A stretch of 64,000 nt of DNA from Nyssa sinensis (taxonomy: Eukaryota > Streptophyta > Magnoliopsida > Cornales > Nyssaceae). How positions within the stretch are numbered: position 1 is the stretch's first letter; every line of letters starts with the position of its first letter. The DNA is taken from assembly GCA_008638375.1 (NCBI GenBank), contig VIRR01000489.1, forward strand, positions 62,001 to 126,000. Direction: 5' to 3'. Position numbers and translations under genes: made by a program. The notes beneath the pieces are model-generated. The model made no database searches. It was not told the origin of the DNA and worked only from the letters and a program-made list of their open reading frames with translations. Below, piece after piece: positions 34,905-46,929 of this stretch.

Positions 34905-35480
34905 ATCTAATTAAGTCGAGGTCTAACCTCTCCTAACTCATACCAAAGTCCATCCTAGAAGGATCCACGAACACCCCACTACCAGATATAACATGGCCTA
35001 GAAACTGTACCCCCTAAAGTCAAAACTCATACCTCGAGAATTTAGCAATTAAACGATGCCCCCCCCTCAAAGTATGTAATATAGTCTTCAAGTGAAAAGC
35101 ATACTCATCCTCAGAAGGTGAATAAATCAAAATACTATCTGCCAAAACCAACACAAGCTGATCTAATAAGGGCTAAAGATGCGATGCATCAAACCCATAA
35201 ATGCTGCCGGGCATTCGTCACATCGAATGGTATAACCACAACTCATAATGTCCATGACAAGTGCGAAAAGCCATCTTTGCCACATCTTCCTCCCATGCTC
35301 CCAACTAATGGTACCCCGATCTAAGATCGATCCTCGAGAAACATCTCAAACGCCTAAGTTGGTCGAACAAGTCATCTACCTTTGATAACGGTTACTCGTT
35401 CTTGATAACAACCTGGTTCAGTCTCCTATAATCCATACACAAATGTAATGTCCTATCTGCTATTAGACTAGCCAACATTT
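34905..35480 (-). pseudogene. Gypsy-A reverse transcriptase, degenerate
   Basis: Minus-strand translation in mixed frames gives TLHLCMDYRRLNQVVIKNE, VDDLFDQLRRLRCFSRIDL, RSGYH, GAWEEDVAKMAF, LADSILIYSPSEDEYAFHLK and GVQFLGHVISGSGVFVDPSR, in the same order as in Gypsy-1. The catalytic box is LADS instead of xxDD. About 300 bases between protease and RT present in Gypsy-1 (14170-14450) are missing. Stops and frameshifts are numerous. Confidence 0.82.
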
Positions 35481-35511
35481 AACTATAACCTCCCCAACTC
35501 CTGGAGTCATA

Positions 35512-35787
35512 CTAGGGTGAGATTAAGAAATATTCTCGACCCCTCATGAAATAAAAGCTATCTCCCTTAGAAATATACACCGTCACTCTCTCCTTGTAGC
35601 AGTCTGTATTCACCCAAAATGTAAATAACCAATCTTTCCCTAATGTAATAGCAAAACTAGACATGACAAGTAGACTAAAGTTAGAAGAAAGGATGCAATC
35701 AGCTATCCCTATCGAGCAATCTCTCCAGATCCTCGTTAGTATCTCACTACCCCAACTGGTGAACCATACGATAGTGGAACAAAGCAA
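35512..35787 (-). pseudogene. Gypsy-A protease-linker remnant
   Basis: A 91-residue open frame contains GKDWLFTFWVNTDCYKERVT and SKGDSFYFMRGREYFLISP, matching Gypsy-1 at 13985-14110. The stretch upstream (STIVWFTSWGSEILTRI) matches the degenerate Gypsy-1 sequence at 13855-13910. Confidence 0.75.
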
Positions 35788-35789
35788 TC

Positions 35790-37500
35790 ATCGCAAGCCC
35801 CCCCGAATAAAGTAAAATCTCCCAAGTGCAATATTTATTATCTAGATCCAAATAACACAGTCATTTATAACTTTATTCAAACCAATCAGGCTCATTCATA
35901 ACCTTTACCCATGTATTTCTAAATGACAAGTGAAAACCACCATTCACTTATAAGTTGTATAACAATCCAAGCTCTCAAGTTCTAGTGTCTCAACCATAAT
36001 ATTTTCACTCCAAGTACATTCACACAATCTGTATCTTAAACACAAAATTTATATTCAAGAAATTTGTATCATCCAACTCTTAACCCGATATACAATTTCC
36101 TTCAAAACAACAATCAACGCTTACCTTTTATTCAATCATAATTCTGGAATCAATCTTGTAAACTAAGCTAGAACTAGGTTCATAATTCATGCCTCAATCT
36201 GGTCCATTCATGCAACTCATTGTTTTCACAAGGCCTATACTCATAAGTTCATTAAATTAACCCACTATTCTTATCACATCTAGTATCGATCATCTCATAG
36301 AACTAGGTAAGACAATAACATTCATCACTAGGTTACCCCCCACAGTCCACCACAATATAACTAATCCAAATTCAATAAAGAAATCATTACTACCCCTAAC
36401 TTTCAAATTCACCTTCGCATTCCACTTCAATATTCATCCTAAGTACGAAATCAAAATCCAATTACATCATAATTTGGATTAATTCACAACAATATTCTTT
36501 TCAAACTATTCATATTTATAGAACTTTTTTTTTTGACAAAAGATCATCAATCATTGCTTGAGAACCTAACATATCACATAGACATACTCGCCTAATCAAT
36601 AACTTTATAACTCACGTCAACCATCCCCACCCGTTGGTTACACCTAAACAATTAACATCAAGTTCTAACATAACCTTTCGCAAAGAAGGAATTCATTTAA
36701 ACAACACAATATACGCATACTCTAGTCATGCTAGCGTTCAACTGGCCTACCAATACTCAACCCTAAGTGAATGCCATCCAAAATAATATATCTCTCCACA
36801 AGAGAGTTTAACATAAGAATATCTCTATATCCGTTATCCAGTCTATACACAAAAATCTCCACAAGTCTAAATTCTTATTTTAGCATTCTAAGATCTTTTG
36901 TGTCTTTTAATTCACAGTTTACTACCTCGTTGGGATTTGTTCATTTAAGGTTTTATAATTTCTTTCGTTATTTCTTACTTTTATAGCTAAGTGATAACCC
37001 TTCATGGATCACAACTCCTTTTGTTACTGGTTGATGGGACGCCATCCATCAACTGTAACGCAAGACTTGAGACCAATCCAGTCTGAATAAATATCATAGT
37101 CATAGTACTATAATCCATGAATATCGGGTACTAACCTAGCATATGCATACATATATATAATAACACAACCACCCAAATAGATAACTAGGTCCACGGTCTA
37201 TCTCATAAATGACTAGGCATACCGCCTACTGTATAGATAACTAAGTGTACAACCTATACCTCAAATAACTAGGCATACGACCTATCCCATAAAATATACG
37301 GCCTACTACATAGACCTGAGTTTCCAACCTTAGTCATCCATTAAATCAAACAATCACACACTTTCAGTCAATCGGGAAACCAAGTATAGTTCATACTCGT
37401 GCACACTAATGTAACTCATGCACATAAAACGTAACACCTAAACGAGTCTAAATAACTTAAGGTCTAAAATTTCTCCCACTGTCCCTAGGTGTTCGAACCT
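35790..37500 (-). other. Gypsy-A 5' internal region without gag
   Basis: It aligns in inverted orientation with Gypsy-1 12100-13839 (for example the block at 36430-36640 against 13030-13190) and, like it, has no gag frame. A start remnant on the minus strand at about 37040 reads ASHQPVTKGVVIHEGLS, again matching the Gypsy-1 remnant. Leader repeats occupy 37140-37320. Confidence 0.65.
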
Positions 37501-37501
37501 A

Positions 37502-37514
37502 GGCTCTGATACCA
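37502..37514 (-). other. Gypsy-A primer-binding site (tRNA-Met)
   Basis: The minus strand reads TGGTATCAGAGCC, a perfect initiator tRNA-Met complement, three bases after the LTR end at 37518. Confidence 0.92.
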
Positions 37515-37517
37515 CGT

Positions 37518-39107
37518 TGTCACGCCCCGACTCTGCACGAACTCGGGGGTGAGTGTAACAAAAATAAAATAAAATAAAATAATAAAGAAATAAAGGACAA
37601 TCACATGCATTCCAAACACTAACCCAATTCCTGTTCTAATACAATCCATAAGGCCTTGCCCGTAGTCTTATAACATATAAATAAACATGAAATAGTCTAG
37701 GGCTTATGCCCTTGTACAACATCAAAAATACACCCCTCGGGCTAAATATAGTTCCAAGTTCTTTCCTCCATTAAGACATCATCGAATCTCATGTAGCAGG
37801 GACGTCATCTGTAATGTGCTATCCCACGAATGGGTCAGCTCAACTGCTGGTATAATATAATGCTAATGCAAGAAACAAAATTAAGGCGTGGCATGTGCAA
37901 GTGTACATTTATATCTAAATGTCATCCAATATCATCAATGCAGTGCATGAACGGTATGCGTGACGCACCTATGCAAACTCTATGCCACACCCATGTCTTG
38001 CTTTACGATCCTTCCCCACTGGCCTGCAAGTACCACAGTATGTCTCACTTCACGGTCCAGACCCCGTTTGGCATGCGAGTACCAATGGACGATTTTGGGT
38101 TTTTTACCACAGGATTTACACCCTCATAATGTACAGCACCACGTGCTCAACTCATACCATGTTCCAAAGAATCACACTATGCCAATATGCTATGATTCCA
38201 CCATGCCATGATGTAATCTTAATAAAGCATCTTATCCATACATGAAGCATGCTTTAGATAATGTATTACACAATAACATTCCAATCACAAAATTCCTTCA
38301 TCAAGGGTACATGCCATACATAGTCCATTTAAACACATGCTTTAAGTTACATATTTCATAATCTCAACAATTCTTACAGAATATAATTCACACATTGCAC
38401 TAGCACATGAAATATACATATAGTCATGATCCACATTTTTCACTTAACCAAACTTTCAAAAAGATAAAAAGAAACACATAAGCACAAAAACAATCAAACA
38501 ACTATGTGAATTATTAAGTCAACATGGCAATTACTCCTAAACTTAGTCCAATTTCTTACTTAGCAAAATACCATACCTGATGGGTTGGTCTTAACCCTAA
38601 GAAATTATGCTCACGATGTAGCTGAACTAACAATGATAATGTAAAAGGTCAGACCACCTTCTCTTTGTCTTTCGGTGTCCCTAAAATCATAAAATATAAC
38701 TCAGTCTATTGCCACTTGAATTATGTTATTCATCAAATTTTATGTCTTTATTTCATGAGTTTTTATTTTGCTAAAGTAGACTCTACCATTGAGTCCGGAA
38801 CGTCAAACAAAGTCAGTTTAGGCTTTCACGAAATTCAATTAGGACTTCTGTACTAAAAAGGGTAAAATGGTAATTTTGTCGTTCTTGTCCCAAACCCTAC
38901 TGTGGTCCTTAGAATATTCCACATATCTTATATAAAATTTTCTAAGTCATTTGGACTTCATTTGGTATCTGCTTTTGATCATCTGGACACATCGGTCATT
39001 TCTTATTTTATACGTTGACTATTTTAGAGTCTTAATTGTGCTTAGGACAATTTATTAGATCAAATTGGCCTTCATTTGGCCTTTACTTTGCAATTACCAA
39101 GCTCAGG
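37518..39107 (-). repeat. Gypsy-A 5' LTR, 3' part
   Basis: The LTR end (minus CGGGGCGTGACA, 37518) borders the primer site. It aligns base for base with 30098-31688 in the 3' LTR with scattered, mostly transition, differences. It is interrupted at 39107 by solo LTR B(b) and continues at 43331. Confidence 0.88.
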
Positions 39108-42100
39108 TGTCACGACCCGAAACCCACTCTGTGCGGATCTCAAGTCAGGACCGCCACCCTTCAGCCTAGAGGCCTTGGGTCAAGGCTCGTACATAAGTGA
39201 TGGTATCGAATAGATGTGCTTCATGTGATTGCGGAAGCATGAAAAACTTTTTCTTTTCTTTAATCATTTTAAAATTTGCACATTCGTCCGATACTGCCGC
39301 TATTCACGATGGTACACATGATCATACATTCAGAGCATAACTAAAAACTTAAAGGCTTTTATAATGGATACATGTTTAGCTGCCCCTTGGGGCTTAATAC
39401 ATAACAGTTCGCTACCTTACTAAAACAAAGGTTACAACTTAAGTTCATGATACTTAACAAAAGAACTACTTAGATATCCCTTCCAAAAACAGCTAGGCTC
39501 ATCCTCATCATTTTCCAATCAGCCCTATTGTCAATCACCTGAAAGGGGGATCCGAACAAAGTCCGGGTAAGCTAATCTAAGCTTGTGAGCAATTCCAGTA
39601 TTTGTTATGGGGTTTTCAATTAGTAGTGGTTTTTAGTACATAAGATTTTGTAAACATTCACTGCCAATTGCTCGTATACTTGAACATAGAACATATGCAT
39701 TTCTTAAAACAGATAGCTTCGAAACATTTAAAGTATTCAAGCTAAACTCGTACTTCGTCAAATAGAGTATATAACTCAAAACATATGAATTTCATAAAAC
39801 AGATAGCTTTGAAACATTTAAAAGTGTTCAAGCCAACATATACTTCTTCATATAAACTTCAAAACATATAACATAACATATATTTCTTAAATAGAGTATA
39901 TAAAACTCAAAACATATGCATATTGAAAATGAGGGTAAAACCTGCTTCCATTTTCAAACTCATTTGTCATCTTATCTCTTTCATTAGTGGAATCTGTTTC
40001 AAACTGGACTCCCATATTACGTATAAATGGAGATAACCTAACTGAACCGATCAGGATCGTCTTCCTGGTCCCTAAAAGGTAGGTAAGACTCATTTCCTGA
40101 TAGAACAGATAGGGTTCCTCGAGGTATCTCATGCCTGGGGGATTAGATCCTGCTACCTGGAATTTTGACAGTAAATTGAGTTCCGTGCAACCTAAAATCC
40201 CATCATATTTTTACAGATTAATTGAGTTCCGTACAACCCAAGAATCTGTTATTTGAAAAGTCGGCTGAGTTCCGTACAACCGAACCAAAAACCCATGGTG
40301 CTTAGGCACAATTTTTCTTACATTCAAATACATTTAATACATGATTTCTTCAAATAGGTGCTTCTCATGAACATTTAAAATATCATGTACATAATTTCAT
40401 AACAAATCCTTTAAACATTTGATATAACAAAATCAGAACACTTTACATAATTTGGCATTTAAAACTTTAGACATGCTGAAATATGTTTGAAGAAAACTAT
40501 GGTAGAATCCATTCATTAAGCATGTCATAATAGAGTTTATAAAACAGAACAATTTAAAACTAAATCATGTAAATACTGAATTTGGAATTTCAAACACTTC
40601 ATATCTTTGCCTTTAAAACATTTTCAAATCAATGGAGTTAAATCTCCACTTCAAATACAGGGTTACTCACCTTGGTCCTTTAGGGTTAGTGCTAATAATG
40701 CGCTTTCCCACTTTCCTTGTAGTTCCTAAGAACAATTCATAAAGATTTCATCAACTTCACATTCATTGTAATATCATCTCGATATTCCTTAACTTATGCG
40801 TAAATCGTATTAGATCTTAAAACGATTTCATAATTTCATATGTACTTAACTTAACTCGTACTCTTAACCTATGACACAATTTAATGTGTAAGAAATTAAA
40901 TTCATTTGAATTTATACTCTTCTAGTAGCTCCATTAACTTTAATTTAAATTTATTTACTTCACATATTTACGTGTCGTGTCTTTTCGTAATTCATTTCCT
41001 CGTACATGCCTTAGATTAGTACTTTGGCATTACTTTAATTTATAGTCATCTGACAGATGCTATTCAACAAATTTTATGTCTTTTTATTTAGACATTTCTT
41101 TTGGTCAAATAGACTCTACCATTGAGTCCAGAGCGTCGAAGAAAGTCGGTTTAGGCTTTCCAAGAATTTAATTCGGACTTTCATATGTAAAGGGCAAAAT
41201 GGTCATTTATCGTTTTACGTGTCACATTTTTTCGTACTTCGTTTCATAATTTGGACTCCATTATTGAGTCCGGGAGGTCGAAGAAAGTCAATTTAGACCT
41301 TCTCTGGTTTCATTTTGGCTTTAGGGGTACCAGGGGTATTTTGGTCATTTTACTCCCTTACGTATCTTTATTTTTTGAAGTCTCGTGTTGTGGACCTCAC
41401 CATTGGACTCAGAAGGTCCGAGATAGTAAGAATACACTAATAGCTTGTTAATTTTGATCATGAGATATTTTGGTCATTTACCCCTTTACGTGTCTTTATT
41501 TTTCGGGTCCCATCTCGTAAAACGGACCCTACCATGAGTCTCAGAATATCCAAAATAGTAAGGATACACTATTCATATGTTTAATTTGGACTTCATTTGC
41601 TTCGTATATGCCCTATGGGCAACATGGTAATTTTGCTTTATTTATTAAATAATTAAATTAATTATTTAATTATTTTTCCAAGGGCTTAATTGCATAAAAT
41701 CTTCATCAGTTGGGCCACATTGGGATTTCCCAAAACAGTTGGGGTCAATCCGTAAATAGTGAAAGTATTGGTTTATTTAGTTTTTAATTAAATTATAAAA
41801 CCAATGGGTTCGGTCCAAATCCAAGTGAACCAGTCCGGTTCACTTGCAAACCAATCGGTTTAGCCGATTTTACACGTAATGCTGACGTCAGGACAACGTC
41901 AGCCCTAATGTTTTAATTTTAAAAATTAAAACGTTGCCGTTTAAATAAAAATCATAACCCGTTGGATCCGAATTTGACCCAGACCCGTAACCGACCCGTT
42001 TTTAGACCCGACCCGAACAGTGTCATCTTCCCCACGATGGTTGACACTGTTCAACCGAAACCCTATTTTTTTACAGTTCAATTTCGTGATGTTGTGAGGG

Positions 42101-42957
42101 TCCTTTTAGTCTGTTTTCTTTTCCAAATACTTCCTAATACTCTATGGCATACTTTTACATTGTTTTAGAGCTTCGAATATAGCTCAGAGGCTCGGTTTAA
42201 GCCATCATAATCCGAACTGTAAACCCACGGTTCATGCTCATTTCTTGATTATTTTTCATGGGGTTTAGCTTGTTTTGATCCTCTATTCACGAGGATTCAG
42301 TTCCCATTCCTAAAAGTGGATTAAATCATAAGTTTAAAGGTTTGGGTTGTAAACCCGTAACCTGCAAGTTAATGTTTGGAGGCCATTTTTTGAGTTTCGT
42401 GATCGCGTAATAGGGTTTTTAGAGTGTGCATGGGGTATAGTTTTTGCCTCAGTAAACCAAAAAGGGTTTGGTTTCCATCGGATCAGACCTGCTTTGAACA
42501 TGGTCTCCCATGGCCGTAGCTTCTGGGTTGGTGTTTTCTTACTATTTTCAAGCTCTAATTTTATGTTTAAATAGGTCTAAATATAACCTAAACATTATAT
42601 CTACATGAACAACTTAAAAACAGTCCATAATTATGCTTAAATTCTAGAGAGAGAAATTAATAAACTTTCAAAATTTCTCACCTTTTGTTGCTAAGGTTTT
42701 GATTCTTCTTGATCTCTGATTCTTCCTCTATCCTCCTCAGTTCCTTTTTTATTTCTTTTGTAAGAAACAAGCATGCTTTGCATGCTTTGGTTTTTAAAAA
42801 GAAGGTAACCGACCTCTTTCTCTCTCTAAATTCTCTCACTCAATTCTGATTTGCCCTTCATAACTACTTCTGATTCACCTTTCATTTCACTCCCATACTC
42901 CTTTTCAAATCAGGCCTTACCTCCCCTCACTTCCCACCATACCTCCTTGTCTCTATG

Positions 42958-42989
<32 letters not shown>

Positions 42990-43330
42990 TTATACACTAT
43001 GGACACAATATATATATATGTACACTCACTCAGCTGTACCACATATATATATTATATTTATTTTATTTTATTTTTCTTATATCCAAATATTACATGAATA
43101 TATATATATATATATATCTATATAATTATACATATATAATTACTTACACATGCTTGATCACATAATACACTTTTATGTGTGTATTTTAATTAATAATAAA
43201 TTTCATAAACTTAATTAATTAATTATTTTAAATTAATTAATTATTTTCCTTAAGTGTAGGTATCTTTACACTAATTTTTCTTAACCTCGTAATATGTGTC
43301 CTATAACTCTATTTTGGGTGGGGTATTACA
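39108..43330 (-). repeat. Solo LTR B(b), 4223 bp, with 5-bp target duplication
   Basis: Minus-strand ends are TGTAATACCCC (43330) and GGGTCGTGACA (39108). Flanks are TCAGG at 39103-39107 and TCAGG at 43331-43335. The intact sister LTR at about 31674-31700 carries the site with a single AGG, so this is a clean insertion followed by LTR-LTR recombination that removed the internal part. It holds at least four ACTC/ATTGAGTC modules (41105, 41251, 41393, 41520). It is related to B(a) and B(c) along much of its length but starts differently. Confidence 0.92.
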
Positions 43331-43776
43331 TCAGGGGCATTTTGGTCTTTTACTCTTTCATGCATCGCATTGTTCGGTGCTTCGTTTGCTAGTATGGACT
43401 CCACCGTTGAGTTCAAAATGTCCGACATAATTAAAATGAACTATCTTTTATGTTCATTTGGCCTTGGGTATCATTAGGGGTATTACAGTCATCTATCATT
43501 TGCGTGTCTTTATTTTTCGAGACTTAATTTCCCAAATCGGATTCCATTATTGAGTCCAGAATGCCCGAATTAGTAAAAATATACTATTCATTTATTTATT
43601 TTGGGCTTCATTTGACTTATCTAATGTCCAAGGGTAAAATAGTCATTTTACCTAATTAATAAAATAATTAAATTAATTATTTAATTGTTAAATTATTTTT
43701 CTAGGGATATATGTGAAAGAATTTTCCAATCTTGGGCCAGAACCGAATTTTATAGGACTGTTGGGGTCAAAGTTGG
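43331..43776 (-). repeat. Gypsy-A 5' LTR, continuation, truncated
   Basis: It resumes with TCAGGGGCATTTTGG and follows the 3' LTR to the equivalent of about 32135, then ends at about 43776 after GGGGTCAAAGTTGGA. The remaining first 1.4 kb of the LTR is absent; sequence of LTR B(c) follows without a gap. Confidence 0.82.
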
Positions 43777-45654
43777 ACTCTTATTTTAAATTTACGCACA
43801 TCCGCCCGGTATTGCCTCTCTTCATAATGGTACACATGATTATACATTTCGAGCATAGTAAAAACTTAAAAAATTTATACATAATACATATCCAGTTGTC
43901 CCTAAGGATTTAGTTACATAATCACTCTAACATTTGCTATTACAAAAAGTGACCAACATATGATCCTACTACTTCATGCTAACCCTGTAACAACTTCTTA
44001 TGCCCTTCCTCAAAATGGGCAATACTTTCATATCTTCATCGCAAAATAAGGTCAAGATCACTTCTGTTACCTGAAAGGGGGTCAAATAAAAATCCGAGTA
44101 AGCTAACTAAGCTTGTGTGTAATTCTAGCATTTGTCATGGGGTTTTCAATTGGTAGTGGTTTAACACAAGAGAGTTTATAAAACAATCACTACCAATTCC
44201 TCGAATACTTCGAACACAAAATATATGCATTCTTTAAAACAAATAGCTTGAAACATTTAAAGTATTCAAGCTAAACATGTACTTCTTCAAATAAAGTATA
44301 TGAACTTCAAAACATGTAAATATGCATAGTAAAAAAGAGGGTAAAACCTGCTTCCATTTTCAACATAACACCTTATCACTTTCATTAACGGAATCTGTTT
44401 CGAACTAGACTCCCATTTTACTTTATGTGGAGATATCTCATGCCTAGGAGATTAGATCCTGCTACTTGGCATTTATTCGTGTCATAGTTGAGTTCCGAAC
44501 AAACCCAACGAAATCCGTGGTGCTTTTGCACAGTTTATCTTGCATTACTTGTGGCCACAGAAGGTATAAAATATTTACAAATAGATGCTATTTAAAAGCA
44601 TTTAACCATGGCCTTCTTGTAGTTGCATTTAAATATATTTAACACATGACTTCTTCAAATAGATGCTTTTATGAGCATTTCGAACATGATTTCATGATAG
44701 AATCTTCAATTTCTTAGAATATGCAAATTCGGAATATTTTAACAACATTTTGTATTTTAAATTTAGACATGCTGAAACTTTTTAAGGAAAACTGTAGTAG
44801 AAACCATTTACTGAGCATGTCACAATAAGGTTTATAAGAACAGAAATACTTTAAACAGGACTCATGAAAATTCTAAATTTGGTATTCAAATGCTTCACAT
44901 ATCTTAAAACTTCTTCAAATTCATGGAGTTAAATCTCCACTTCAAATATAGGGATACTCACCTCTGTCCTTTAGGGTTAATGCCAATAATGCGCTTTCCC
45001 ACTTCCTCTGTAATTCCTAAAAACAATTCATGAATAGTCTAATTAACTTCATATTCAGTGCAATATCACCTATTGATGTTTCTTAACTTATGCTTAGATC
45101 GTATTAAATCTTAATTTTAATCTTAGGCTTTATACTCTTAAGGTATACTCTTCTGGTAGCTTCATTAAATTTTAAAGTTGCTTTCATAACTTCACATATT
45201 TACGTGTCATATTTTTTTGTACCTCATTTCAAAATACGGACTCCACTATGGAGTCCAGAACATCGGAAAGCGTTTCAGTTTATAGTTACATAAATTTATG
45301 TTATTTATCAAATTTTATATCTCTTTATTATAAATATCTCTTTTGGTCAAATAGACTCTACCATCGAATCTGGAACGTTGAAGAAAGTCAATTTAGACCC
45401 TCTCGGACTTTCATTTGGCTTTAGGGGCACTAGGGGTAATTTGGTCATTTTACATTTTTACATGTCTTTATTTTTCGGGGTCCCGTCTTGCAACATGAAC
45501 CTCACCACTGGTCTCAGAAGGTCCAAGATAGTAAAAATACACTAATAACTTGTTCAATTTGGACATCGAACCATTTCGTCATTATTTAATTATATTAAAT
45601 TATTTTAGTATAATATACACATATATTCGGTGGGAAATTCGATGGGTGAGAATT

Positions 45655-45735
45655 GGGTGGCACACTGGTTAGCACGTGTCACCCCCTCAATAGGTCACTA
45701 GTTCGATTCTAGGGGGGGCTACGGCCCCCTTTTAT
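45655..45735 (+). other. tRNA-like segment 1 with pol III A- and B-boxes
   Basis: TGGCACACTGG (45658-45668) fits the A-box and AGTTCGATTCT (45700-45710) is close to the B-box GGTTCGANTCC. The two lie about 40 bases apart and are followed by a GGGGGGCTACGGCCCCC hairpin and a T-rich stretch. It resembles the head of a tRNA-derived SINE; cloverleaf pairing is incomplete. Confidence 0.4.
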
Positions 45736-45789
45736 TTTTCTTAATTTTTCTTCTATATTTTATATATATATTTTGCCACATAATACACC

Positions 45790-45870
45790 ACGGGCGCTAC
45801 CCGTCCAAGTGGTAAGGATCTGGGGTTGGGTCTGAGGGATTCCATGTTCGAGTCCCAAGTGCTGCAGCCC
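45790..45870 (+). other. tRNA-like segment 2 with pol III A- and B-boxes
   Basis: GTCCAAGTGGTAAGG (45803-45817) is like the D-arm of plant Leu/Ser tRNAs, and TGTTCGAGTCC (45845-45855) matches the B-box except its first base. A CTGCAGCCCC stretch and T-rich sequence follow. It is not a functional tRNA gene, since no acceptor-stem pairing is evident. Confidence 0.42.
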
Positions 45871-46892
45871 CTTATTTATTTATTTTTTTTATTATTGACC
45901 CAAACAGCGTATAAGGCCCTAAAACTGGGATAGGTTATCTTATTTACGTGCAGGTCATTAAATTGACTCATTCTCGCATATCCAAACAAGCCTAATTAGG
46001 GTTTTAAATCCTTAAGCCAAAAATGATGCCATTCCAATAATGCGATGGTTAGCCCCACAGCATGACACGTGTCTAAGTCGACACAGCTTTAACCCAATCT
46101 CGATCAGGAATCGGCTGAGTCAACTAACGAGTTGGCTCAGCAGGGTCTTCTTCTTCCCTACGCCTGGGCTACTATTGCTCTAATCCCTGTAAATCCAAAC
46201 TTTTAATTTCGTGGATTTTGAGAGATCAAATCTCTCTGTTTTTGGGTGATGTCAATCCCTGTGTGTCTTCAACACTTTTGCATTCACTTGAAGTTTTGAA
46301 TTGAACTCATGATCGTGTTTGGGAGGTTGAGGCCATGACCTGCAACTGAGCCATACAAACTCATTTTTTAGCCAAAATACATGAGGTTTCTTCTGTCGTG
46401 ACTCATAGGGTTCAAGTTTTCATTCTCAAAAATGGATTTTATAGTGAGTTTGTGAGGTCAGGTTTTAAAACCCGTACCTGCAACTCCCATTTCTAGAGTT
46501 TCCTTTGAGTCTTAGGTCGAGTCTTTGTGTTTTTAAAACGTTGGGGTGGTCTAGTTCAAGTTCTAATAGGCTAAATGGGTTTTGGTTCATGTGATTTTAG
46601 ACCTACTTTAAGCATGGTCCTTTAATGGCTGTTCTTCATGATTTGTTCTAGACAAGCCCCTTTTTACCCTCTAGTTCAGTTCTAATAGTTTAAGATTATC
46701 AAAATGAACTCATGCATGCTTAAGAAAACTTAAAATAGTTTACATATATTCATAATTCTTAGAGAGAGAAATTATGGTGTTTTCTGAGTTCACCTCTTAA
46801 CAGTAGTTTTTCTCTTCCTTCTTCTCCTAATTTTCTTCCTCTTGATATTCCAATGTCTTAACTTCAATTTCTTTCCTCTAAATGCACATACA

Positions 46893-46929
<37 letters not shown>

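Larger units (their letters stand above)
30098..43776 (-). mobile_element. Gypsy-A, second and inverted copy of the Gypsy-1 family
   Basis: On the minus strand: truncated 5' LTR (43776-43331 and 39107-37518, split by solo LTR B(b)), tRNA-Met primer site, gag-less internal region, protease remnant, partial RT, polypurine tract and complete 3' LTR (33501-30098). LTR 3' halves and the gag-less region align with Gypsy-1, so both are one family. Most of pol after RT is missing. Confidence 0.85.

Noticed and set aside
45790..45870. Functional tRNA-Leu or tRNA-Ser gene
   Set aside because: Only D-arm-like and T-arm-like boxes are present; acceptor and anticodon stems do not pair convincingly.
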